Positions 1 through 8,745 of a stretch of DNA of 8,745 bases are shown in pieces. Location of the stretch: positions 1 to 8,745 of the forward strand of contig JACPZJ010000006.1 of the NCBI GenBank assembly GCA_016195585.1. Reading direction: 5' to 3'. Every line of letters begins with the position of its first letter. The stretch's first letter is position 1. This stretch comes from Nitrospirota bacterium (GTDB lineage: Bacteria; Nitrospirota; CAKKRA01; 9FT-COMBO-42-15). A model generated the notes under the pieces. The model did no database searches and was not told the origin of the DNA. It was given only the letters and a program-made list of their open reading frames with translations. The translations under genes were made by a program, and so were the position numbers.

Positions 1-5013
<5,013 letters not shown>

Positions 5014-5029
5014 TTTACCTCCAAAAATA

Positions 5030-5051
5030 TTTTTGTAAGTTATTACAAAAA
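5030..5051 (-). repeat. AT-rich perfect inverted repeat in the rpoB leader
   Basis: Arms TTTTTGTAA (5030-5038) and TTACAAAAA (5043-5051) are exact complements, giving a 9-bp stem with a 4-base loop. It ends seven bases before the rpoB Shine-Dalgarno sequence (5017-5022). The stem is almost all A:T/U, so it is weak as RNA. It could be a protein-binding palindrome, a weak hairpin limiting access to the rpoB start, or chance in an AT-rich spacer. Confidence 0.5.
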
Positions 5052-5078
5052 AATTTGAACTTCGCTTATAGCAATTCT

Positions 5079-5159
5079 GTCATTCCCGCGCAGGCGGGAA
5101 TCCAGTTGTTTTTCAGATACCTCTCATTTTCTCTGAATTCCTGCTTTCGCAGGGATGAC
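5079..5159. repeat. Dispersed palindromic repeat element of the 'VIPAQAGIQ' type between rplL and rpoB
   Basis: An 81-base element has two 27-base arms (5079-5105 and 5133-5159) that are inverted copies of each other, matching at 21 of 27 positions, around a 27-base centre. Each arm is itself a hairpin: ATTCCCGC/GCGGGAAT (8-bp stem, 4-base loop) on the left, and ATTCCTGC/GCAGGGAT with one G:U pair on the right; read on the minus strand the right one has a GAAA tetraloop. Translated on the plus strand the left arm gives the peptide VIPAQAGIQ, well known from spurious ORFs over REP-like repeats found in many genomes. It fills about half of the 174-base rplL–rpoB spacer. In the transcript it can form either two hairpins or one long imperfect stem. 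No T-run follows directly, so it is not a typical intrinsic terminator. Confidence 0.85.
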
Positions 5160-5187
5160 TAAGGATAGCCATTATATGGAACAGTTT

Positions 5188-5568
5188 CTACTTTATCTCT
5201 ACCTTTGCACCGGCCTCTTCAAGTTTTGCCTTCATCTTGTCGGCCTCTTCTTTAGAGACGCCTGACTTTAGAGGCTTCGGGGCGCCATCAACAAGATCCT
5301 TTGCCTCTTTCAGGCCGAGACTTGTAAGCTCCCTGACAACCTTGATGACCTGAATCTTCTTATCGCCTGAACTTGCAAGGATCACATCAAATGATGTCTT
5401 CTCCTCTGCGGCAGCAGGGGCTGCGGCGCCCGGTGCGGCAGCGGCAGCAACCGGCGCAGCGGCTGTTACGCCGTACCTCTCCTCTATCTTCTTTACCAGA
5501 TCAGCTAATTCAATAACCTTCATATTGTCAATATAGTTTAAAACATCATCCATTGTTATATTTGCCAT
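5188..5568 (-). CDS. rplL: 50S ribosomal protein L7/L12
   Basis: Ribosomal stalk protein, present in several copies on L10; its mobile C-terminal domains recruit and stimulate the translational GTPases. The 126 aa are of usual family length. Domain order: N-terminal dimerisation/L10-binding helices (1-33), an Ala/Pro-rich flexible hinge (about 35-56, essentially only A, P, V, G, E, K), and the globular C-terminal domain (57-126) with the conserved segments [10 protein letters not shown] and [15 protein letters not shown] that carry the factor-binding helices. The ATG start has AAAAAGGAG seven bases upstream; the stop is TAG. It lies 82 bases after rplJ, and that gap carries its own strong promoter candidate (5601-5629) as well as readthrough from rplJ. 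Extra promoter activity would fit the need for more L12 than L10. Confidence 0.98.
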   Translation of the reverse strand: MANITMDDVLNYIDNMKVIELADLVKKIEERYGVTAAAPVAAAAAPGAAAPAAAEEKTSFDVILASSGDKKIQVIKVVRELTSLGLKEAKDLVDGAPKPLKSGVSKEEADKMKAKLEEAGAKVEIK

Positions 5569-5600
5569 TTTGCTATCTCCTTTTTAAAATTAAGTTATTC

Positions 5601-5629
5601 ATTTTAGTAATGACAAACTCCGTTGTCAA
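5601..5629 (-). promoter_or_regulatory. Candidate sigma-70 promoter for rplL with AT-rich upstream element
   Basis: Read on the minus strand, TTGACA (5624-5629, perfect -35 consensus), a 17-base spacer and TAAAAT (5601-5606, five of six -10 consensus bases) form a near-ideal housekeeping promoter. Directly upstream (5630-5650) is an A/T-rich tract with repeats of TAAATTG, resembling an UP element. Predicted initiation near 5594 would leave a leader of about 26 bases before the rplL ATG, including its Shine-Dalgarno site. No other spacer in the window has a comparable match. Functional use is inferred. Confidence 0.7.
5611..5628. repeat. Small inverted repeat overlapping the rplL promoter
   Basis: TGACAA (5611-5616) and TTGTCA (5623-5628) are exact complements around a 6-base centre. 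The right arm includes five bases of the -35 hexamer and the left arm lies in the promoter spacer, so a factor binding the palindrome would block the promoter. In the rplJ–rplL readthrough RNA it could also form a small hairpin. A 6-bp stem is short and may be coincidental. Confidence 0.45.
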
Positions 5630-5650
5630 TTTACAATTTACAATTTTTGT

Positions 5651-6175
5651 TTAGCCTGCCTTTGCCTTTAATTCCTTAACTGAATTCAGGGCATAAATTA
5701 GCTTCCGCACAATACCGCTTAAAGAACCTGCCAGTCCATAGACAGGGAACTTCATCCCTGCAAGGAACTTTGAAAGAAGCACATCCCTCGGCGGCAAGCC
5801 TGCAAGGGCATTAATCTCATTCGGATTAGTAACCCTTTCCTCTACCACGCCGGCCTTGATCTTGAACTGCGCTTCTTTTTTTACAAATTCAGTAAGGACC
5901 TTTAATACCCCAAAGGAATCATCATAACTCAGGGCAATCCCCACGGGGCCGTTTAGATGGTCCTTTAACTTTTCAACTGTAGTGCCCTCAGCAGCCTTGC
6001 CAGCGAGTGTATTCTTCACAACCTTATACTCTGCCTTTACACCACGCAGCTTTACCCTAAGATCTGTCATCTTTTCCACACCAAGGCCGCGATACTCTGT
6101 TAAGACCGCAATCCTGGCCCTTGCAAACCTGTCGTGGAAATCTGCAATAATCTCTGCCTTTTCTGACTTTTTCAA
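5651..6175 (-). CDS. rplJ: 50S ribosomal protein L10
   Basis: L10 anchors the L7/L12 dimers to 23S rRNA at the GTPase-associated centre and, as the L10–L12 complex, commonly represses its own mRNA. With the TTG start chosen here it has 174 aa. Seen in order: N-terminal RNA-binding domain with EYRGL, VVKNTLA and NGPVGIAL blocks, then GLPPRDVLLSKFLAGM and a long C-terminal helix (PVYGLAGSLSGIVRKLIYAL...), which in this family holds the L12 dimers. An ATG two codons upstream (6179-6181) would give MVLKKSEK and 176 aa, but it abuts the AAAGGAGG motif with no spacing. TTG at 6173-6175 has six bases of spacing and yields a normal family N terminus (fM-KKSEKAEII). The stop is TAA. The leader upstream carries a recognisable L10-type RNA structure. 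Confidence 0.97.
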   Translation of the reverse strand: MKKSEKAEIIADFHDRFARARIAVLTEYRGLGVEKMTDLRVKLRGVKAEYKVVKNTLAGKAAEGTTVEKLKDHLNGPVGIALSYDDSFGVLKVLTEFVKKEAQFKIKAGVVEERVTNPNEINALAGLPPRDVLLSKFLAGMKFPVYGLAGSLSGIVRKLIYALNSVKELKAKAG

Positions 6176-6189
6176 AACCATCCTCCTTT
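6173..6189 (-). promoter_or_regulatory. Shine-Dalgarno site deciding the rplJ start
   Basis: AAAGGAGG at 6182-6189 (minus strand) is followed immediately by ATG (6179-6181) and, six bases on, by in-frame TTG (6173-6175). Zero spacing makes the ATG a poor initiator, so the TTG is favoured even though its codon is weaker. Confidence 0.65.
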
Positions 6190-6209
6190 CCTAAATACGA
6201 TCAGCACAG

Positions 6210-6298
6210 AGGCGGTTTTTATATACCTTCTTGTCTGCCCCAGCTTGCCAGATGGCAAGGTAAGGCAGGCACAAAATAAGGCGCTATAATATACCTTC
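6210..6298. repeat. Imperfect direct repeats flanking a palindrome in the rplJ leader
   Basis: Plus-strand copies AGGCG-(6)-ATATACCTTC at 6210-6230 and AGGCG-(5)-ATATACCTTC at 6279-6298 share a perfect 10-base core. They bracket the palindrome at 6231-6274, which begins directly after the left copy. A target-site duplication made by a small non-coding element, or a local duplication of leader sequence, would both explain this. The right edge of the palindrome is 14 bases short of the right core, so the element boundary is not clean. Confidence 0.55.
6231..6274. repeat. Long imperfect palindrome in the rplJ leader
   Basis: Arms 6231-6250 and 6253-6274 pair along nearly their full length. The innermost part is perfect, CTTGCCA (6244-6250) with TGGCAAG (6253-6259), then one mismatch, A:T, two G:U pairs (in the sense RNA), CTGCC with GGCAG, a 2-base bulge, and a terminal TTGT with ACAA. 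In RNA this is a stem of about 20 pairs capped by a small loop. No T-run follows on the minus strand, so it is not an intrinsic terminator. It lies between the L10-like leader and the rplJ ribosome-binding site. Confidence 0.7.
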
Positions 6299-6299
6299 A

Positions 6300-6382
6300 T
6301 TCCAGCCTCGATAGGCAGCCCCAATCTTTACAAGCGGAGAGTGGGGACGATTAAGCTTTATGCGCCTATTGTCTCTGACCAA
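6300..6382 (-). promoter_or_regulatory. Ribosomal protein L10 leader (autoregulatory mRNA structure)
   Basis: Read on the minus strand, the region contains elements I associate with the L10 leader family: CAGAGACAATAGGCGC, then AGCTTAATCG, then CTGCCTATCGAGG. The closing helix ATAGGC/GCCTAT pairs 6364-6369 with 6311-6316. Inside it, CCCCA (6342-6346) pairs with TGGGG (6319-6323) as a second hairpin. The AGAGAC and CGAGG flanks would sit on either side of the closing helix, as in the L10-binding internal loop. Known role of the family: the L10(L12) complex binds and represses rplJ-rplL expression. Position between rplA and rplJ fits exactly. Recognised from memory of the family pattern, not from a covariance search. 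Confidence 0.75.
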
Positions 6383-6391
6383 AAATGGACT

Positions 6392-6414
6392 GCCTGTTAT
6401 AAGAAATAACAGGC
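6392..6414 (-). other. Perfect 9-bp hairpin just after rplA
   Basis: GCCTGTTAT (6392-6400) and ATAACAGGC (6406-6414) are exact complements around AAGAA. The hairpin starts 12 bases after the rplA stop in the direction of transcription, and ATTTTT follows seven bases later. It could be a weak or partial terminator, a processing/3'-end-protecting structure separating rplKA from rplJL, or part of the L10 leader. The T-run is too distant for a standard intrinsic terminator. Confidence 0.6.
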
Positions 6415-6426
6415 CATCGACCTTTA

Positions 6427-7125
6427 CTATCCAATCATATTAGCTGTAACTATCGGATCAATCTTTACCCCAGGACCCATTGTTGAGGACATGGTAATAC
6501 TCACTAAATAACGCCCTTTACTCGCGGCGGGTTTCGCCTTTACTATAGACTCAATAATCGTAGTTGCATTTTCCAGAAGCTGTTTAGTATCAAAAGAGCC
6601 TTTTCCAACAGGGACATGCACAATGCCTGCCTTATCAACCTTATACTCCACCTTGCCCTGCTTTATATCCTTAACCGCCCTTGCAAGGTCAAAGGTGACA
6701 GTGCCAACCTTTGGATTGGGCATCAATCCCCTAGGCCCGAGTATCCTACCGAGCTTTCCCACCATACCCATTAAATCAGGAGTTGATACTACCCTATCAA
6801 AATCCATCCATCCCTTTGTTATCTTCTCAATGAAGTCCTCTGCACCGACATAATCAGCCCCTGCATCCCTCGCCTCTTTCTCCTTTTCACCCTTTGCAAA
6901 AACCAGTATCTTAACCTTTTTGCCTGTGCCATGTGGAAGCAGGACAGATCCTCTCACTGACTGATCCGAATGCTTTGGATCAACGCCAAGCCGCACAGCA
7001 AGATCTACAGTCTCATCAAACTTGACATAAAGGCATTTTTTTACTGCATCTACCGCCTCATCTAGTTTATAAAGCCTTTGCGTCTCAAATTTCTTTAAAG
7101 CCTCAATGTATTTTTTACCTGCCAT
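6427..7125 (-). CDS. rplA: 50S ribosomal protein L1
   Basis: L1 forms the mobile stalk that helps move deacylated tRNA out of the E site; in many bacteria it also represses the rplK-rplA mRNA. The 232 aa are of usual length. Visible: the discontinuous two-domain fold, with the conserved core [18 protein letters not shown] (117-134) then [23 protein letters not shown] (165-178), and the C-terminal RNA-contact segment [10 protein letters not shown] (214-223). The ATG start has GAGGAG nine bases upstream; the stop is TAG. It follows rplK by 53 bases with no promoter-like sequence, so cotranscription is expected. The following 250 bases are the rplJ leader. Confidence 0.98.
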   Translation of the reverse strand: MAGKKYIEALKKFETQRLYKLDEAVDAVKKCLYVKFDETVDLAVRLGVDPKHSDQSVRGSVLLPHGTGKKVKILVFAKGEKEKEARDAGADYVGAEDFIEKITKGWMDFDRVVSTPDLMGMVGKLGRILGPRGLMPNPKVGTVTFDLARAVKDIKQGKVEYKVDKAGIVHVPVGKGSFDTKQLLENATTIIESIVKAKPAASKGRYLVSITMSSTMGPGVKIDPIVTANMIG

Positions 7126-7178
7126 CTTTTATAACTCCTCTATAGCCTAAGAATTTATGCTGTTTCAGGGCATGGTTA

Positions 7179-7601
7179 TCATGCTACCTCAATCCCCATG
7201 CTCCTTGCAGTCCCTTCAATAATCTTTATTGCGCCTTCTACATCTGCTGCATTCAGGTCAGGCATCTTTGCCCTGGCAATATCCTTTACCTGTGCAGATG
7301 TAACCTTGCCGACCTTTTCCTTATTAGGTCTTCCAGAGCCCTTAATAATACCTGCCGCCTTCTTTAACAGCTCAGATGCAGGCGGGGTCTTTGTAATAAA
7401 TGTAAATGATCTGTCATTATATACAGTAATTATGACAGGTATAATCGTATCCCCCTCCTTCTGCGTCCTTGCATTAAAGATCTTGCAAAACTCCATGATA
7501 TTCACGCCATGCTGGCCCAATGCAGGACCAATCGGCGGCGCCGGATTTGCCTTTCCTGCCGGTATCTGTAATTTGATATTTGCGACTATTTCTTTTGCCA
7601 T
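7179..7601 (-). CDS. rplK: 50S ribosomal protein L11
   Basis: L11 binds the GTPase-associated region of 23S rRNA and is the site of thiostrepton action and, in many bacteria, of RelA-dependent stringent sensing. At 140 aa it is of normal size. The N-terminal domain shows the proline-rich helix [20 protein letters not shown] (14-33), where thiostrepton contacts occur. The C-terminal rRNA-binding domain (about 70-140) ends in the family signature [13 protein letters not shown] (127-139). The ATG start has AAGGAG seven bases upstream, beginning right after the nusG stop; the gap to nusG is only 12 bases. The stop is TGA. No recognisable L1-binding leader fits in that gap. Confidence 0.98.
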   Translation of the reverse strand: MAKEIVANIKLQIPAGKANPAPPIGPALGQHGVNIMEFCKIFNARTQKEGDTIIPVIITVYNDRSFTFITKTPPASELLKKAAGIIKGSGRPNKEKVGKVTSAQVKDIARAKMPDLNAADVEGAIKIIEGTARSMGIEVA

Positions 7602-7613
7602 ATCTGTCTCCTT

Positions 7614-8144
7614 TTATACTTTTTCTACCTGCAAGAACTCCACCTCTACAGGTGTTGACCTTCCAAATATGCTTACCATAACCCTTAATTTTCCGTGTTC
7701 GGGGTCTACTTCATCAATCATACCGGTAAAGCCGAGAAACGGGCCATCTGCGATCCTGACGCTATCACCCCTCTGAAACTGCGCCTTTGTCTTTGTTACT
7801 ATAACCCCTGTCTCTATCTGTTTTAATATATTCTGCACCTCTTCATCCAAAAGAGGGGAGGGCTTATTATCAGTCCCGATAAACCCTGTGACCTTTGGGA
7901 TGTTCTTTATTAAATGCCATGTCTCATCAGTAAGCTCCATCTCAACAAGGACATAACCCGGAAAAAATTTCTTTGCAGATACCCTTTTCTTTCCTTCTTT
8001 TAATTCCACCACATCCTCTGTTGGAACCAGAACATGTGTTATCTTCTCCTCCAGATTTAATGATTTAATCTTTTCTTCTATGCTTGCCTTCACCCTTCCT
8101 TCAAAGCCTGAATATGTGTGAATAGCGTACCACTGTTTTGCCAT
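7614..8144 (-). CDS. nusG: Transcription termination/antitermination factor NusG
   Basis: NusG binds RNA polymerase through its N-terminal NGN domain, promotes processivity, and through its C-terminal KOW domain contacts Rho or ribosomal S10. The 176 aa are close to the E. coli 181. Seen: WYAIHTYSGFE (5-15) at the start of NGN, the core FFPGYVLVEM (60-69), a linker at about 110-122, and the KOW domain with GDSVRIADGPFLGFTG (126-141) and SIFGRSTPVEVEF (158-170). F160 corresponds to E. coli F165, which contacts S10/Rho. There is no large inserted domain. The ATG start has GGGAG nine bases upstream; the stop is TAA. It is 13 bases from secE, the usual arrangement. Confidence 0.98.
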   Translation of the reverse strand: MAKQWYAIHTYSGFEGRVKASIEEKIKSLNLEEKITHVLVPTEDVVELKEGKKRVSAKKFFPGYVLVEMELTDETWHLIKNIPKVTGFIGTDNKPSPLLDEEVQNILKQIETGVIVTKTKAQFQRGDSVRIADGPFLGFTGMIDEVDPEHGKLRVMVSIFGRSTPVEVEFLQVEKV

Positions 8145-8157
8145 TATATATAGCTCC

Positions 8158-8343
8158 CTATTTTATTATGAACTTGACCGCCTTAGTCAATCCAATATCA
8201 GCAACCGACAGGAACACAGACACAATAACAACAATCACAACAACCACTACTGTTGAATTGAAGGTCTCTTCCTTTGAAGGAAAGGTAATCCTCTTAATCT
8301 CTCCTCTTACCTCTTTAAAAAACTCCTTTATTTTTTCAATCAT
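8158..8343 (-). CDS. secE: Preprotein translocase subunit SecE
   Basis: SecE is the small essential clamp subunit of the SecYEG channel in the inner membrane. This is the short one-helix form (61 aa), unlike the three-helix E. coli protein. An amphipathic N-terminal helix (3-18) leads into the hinge EIKRITFPSKEE (15-26), then a single very valine-rich transmembrane segment (about 31-49). The usual hinge has Trp-Pro; here it is Phe-Pro (F21-P22). The start is the only plausible ATG, yet the 22 bases between tRNA-Trp and this ATG hold no good Shine-Dalgarno sequence, only an AT-rich tract with TAAAGA. The stop is TAG. Confidence 0.96.
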   Translation of the reverse strand: MIEKIKEFFKEVRGEIKRITFPSKEETFNSTVVVVVIVVIVSVFLSVADIGLTKAVKFIIK

Positions 8344-8365
8344 AATGTATTGTCTTTACTAAATA

Positions 8366-8442
8366 TGGCAGGCCAGGAGGGATTCGAACCCCCAACACCC
8401 GGTTTTGGAGACCGGTGCTCTAACCGTTAGAGCTACTGGCCT
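8366..8442 (-). tRNA. tRNA-Trp (anticodon CCA), 3' CCA encoded
   Basis: The full cloverleaf can be drawn: acceptor AGGCCAG/CTGGCCT, D-stem GCTC/GAGC, anticodon stem CCGGT/ACCGG with loop CTCCAAA (anticodon CCA at 8406-8408), T-stem GGGGG/CCCTC with loop TTCGAAT, discriminator G at 8369 and encoded CCA at 8366-8368. Total length is 77 bases. It is embedded between rpmG (one base upstream) and secE (22 bases downstream) with no room for its own promoter, so it must be cut out of an mRNA transcript. tRNA-Trp next to secE or tuf is a common arrangement. Confidence 0.98.
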
Positions 8443-8443
8443 G

Positions 8444-8593
8444 TTATTTAGTCTCCTTATGTGAAGTATTTGTTCTGCAAAATTTACAATACTTCTTAAG
8501 CTCAAGCTTATCCGGTGTATTTCTTTTATTCTTTGTTGTTGAATAATTTCTCTGTTTGCACTGTGTGCAAGCTAATGTAATTATCTCACGCAT
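8444..8593 (-). CDS. rpmG: 50S ribosomal protein L33
   Basis: A 49-aa ribosomal protein at the edge of the E site. The sequence has the L33 pattern [17 protein letters not shown] followed by [17 protein letters not shown] and [12 protein letters not shown]. Cysteines C9, C12, C36 and C39 form two CxxC pairs, so this is the zinc-binding (C+) type. The ATG start has AAGGAG about seven bases upstream. The TAA stop (8444-8446) is separated from tRNA-Trp by one base. It lies 16 bases after tuf, so tuf–rpmG–tRNA-Trp–secE are probably one transcript. A four-cysteine L33 implies dependence on zinc; no zinc-independent paralogue is visible in the window. Confidence 0.96.
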   Translation of the reverse strand: MREIITLACTQCKQRNYSTTKNKRNTPDKLELKKYCKFCRTNTSHKETK

Positions 8594-8609
8594 TTTTTAC
8601 TCCTTTTTT

Positions 8610-8745
8610 TTACTCTATGACCTCTGCTACTACACCTGCCCCTACTGTCCTGCCGCCTTCCCTGATAGCAAATCTCAATCCCTGCTCCATCGCTATTGGC
8701 ATTATCAGCTCCACTGCCAAGTTAATATTGTCCCCGGGCATCACC
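8610..8745 (-). CDS. tuf: Elongation factor Tu, C-terminal fragment, cut by window edge
   Basis: EF-Tu carries aminoacyl-tRNA to the ribosomal A site. Only the last 45 residues are visible: [20 protein letters not shown] followed by [17 protein letters not shown] and a VVAEVIE end. This is the characteristic domain 3 C terminus, including the GGRTVGAG segment. The stop is TAA. The first in-window codon is incomplete, and the GTPase domain lies beyond the right edge. It is the first gene of the visible transcription unit. Many bacteria have two tuf copies; the one next to secE/nusG is typical. Confidence 0.97.
   Translation of the reverse strand, partial: VMPGDNINLAVELIMPIAMEQGLRFAIREGGRTVGAGVVAEVIE

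Noticed and set aside
5065..5075. Extended -10-like TGCTATAAG (minus strand) before rpoB
   Set aside because: The bases 17 upstream lie in the GC-rich repeat arm and do not resemble a -35; too weak to call a promoter.
5079..5159. Intrinsic terminator between rplL and rpoB
   Set aside because: Hairpins are present but no T-run follows either in the direction of transcription, so a palindromic repeat is the better description.
5168..5178. TATAAT just after the rplL stop (minus strand)
   Set aside because: No acceptable -35 at standard spacing; the upstream sequence is the rplL 3' coding end.
6285..6290. TATAAT on the plus strand in the rplJ leader, possible antisense promoter
   Set aside because: No -35-like hexamer at 16-18 bases upstream and nothing to transcribe on that strand but rplA antisense.
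7602..7613. L1 autoregulatory binding site before rplK
   Set aside because: The nusG–rplK gap is 12 bases and holds only the ribosome-binding site; no L1-target-like structure could be drawn with confidence.
7198..7776. 192-codon plus-strand open frame opposite rplK and nusG
   Set aside because: Long only because the opposite strand is coding; it spans two well-identified genes and shows no recognisable protein.

Overview
The window is a conserved housekeeping locus: the translation/transcription cluster tuf – rpmG – tRNA-Trp – secE – nusG – rplK – rplA – rplJ – rplL – rpoB – rpoC. Everything is read from the minus strand, so transcription runs from high to low coordinates. It is cut inside tuf at the right end and inside rpoC at the left end. 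I found no reading frame on the plus strand that deserves a gene call, and no CRISPR array, transposase or new multi-gene system. The points of interest lie in the spacers between genes and in how some genes start.

The organism looks like a diderm (Gram-negative type) bacterium of moderate to slightly low GC. RpoB is long (1326 aa) with lineage-specific insertions at the positions used by E. coli-type enzymes. RpoC starts with the simple bacterial zinc-ribbon layout, and purine-rich Shine-Dalgarno sites precede most genes. Protein flavour and gene order would fit Nitrospirota or the former Deltaproteobacteria, but I cannot place it firmly from sequence alone.

Layout from transcription start to end (right to left): the 3' end of tuf (8610-8745); rpmG (8444-8593), whose stop codon is one base from tRNA-Trp(CCA) (8366-8442); secE (8158-8343); nusG (7614-8144); rplK (7179-7601); rplA (6427-7125); a 250-base leader (about 6176-6426) holding a 3'-flanking hairpin, an L10-leader-like autoregulatory RNA and a long palindrome between direct repeats; rplJ (5651-6175, probable TTG start); an 80-base spacer with a near-consensus sigma-70 promoter for rplL; rplL (5188-5568); a 174-base spacer with a dispersed palindromic repeat of the widespread 'VIPAQAGIQ' type and an AT-rich hairpin; rpoB (1033-5013); and the first 338 codons of rpoC (1-1016, TTG start).

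The genes form one supply chain. EF-Tu, L33, tRNA-Trp, L11, L1, L10 and L7/L12 serve the ribosome, the last four as the L1 stalk, the GTPase-associated centre and the stalk. SecE serves protein export, NusG couples transcription to translation or Rho, and RpoB/RpoC are the catalytic core of RNA polymerase. The spacers suggest how different amounts are obtained from one cluster: L10-L12 feedback before rplJ, an extra promoter just before rplL (L12 is needed in several copies per ribosome), and a structured spacer between rplL and rpoB where other bacteria attenuate or cleave the transcript.
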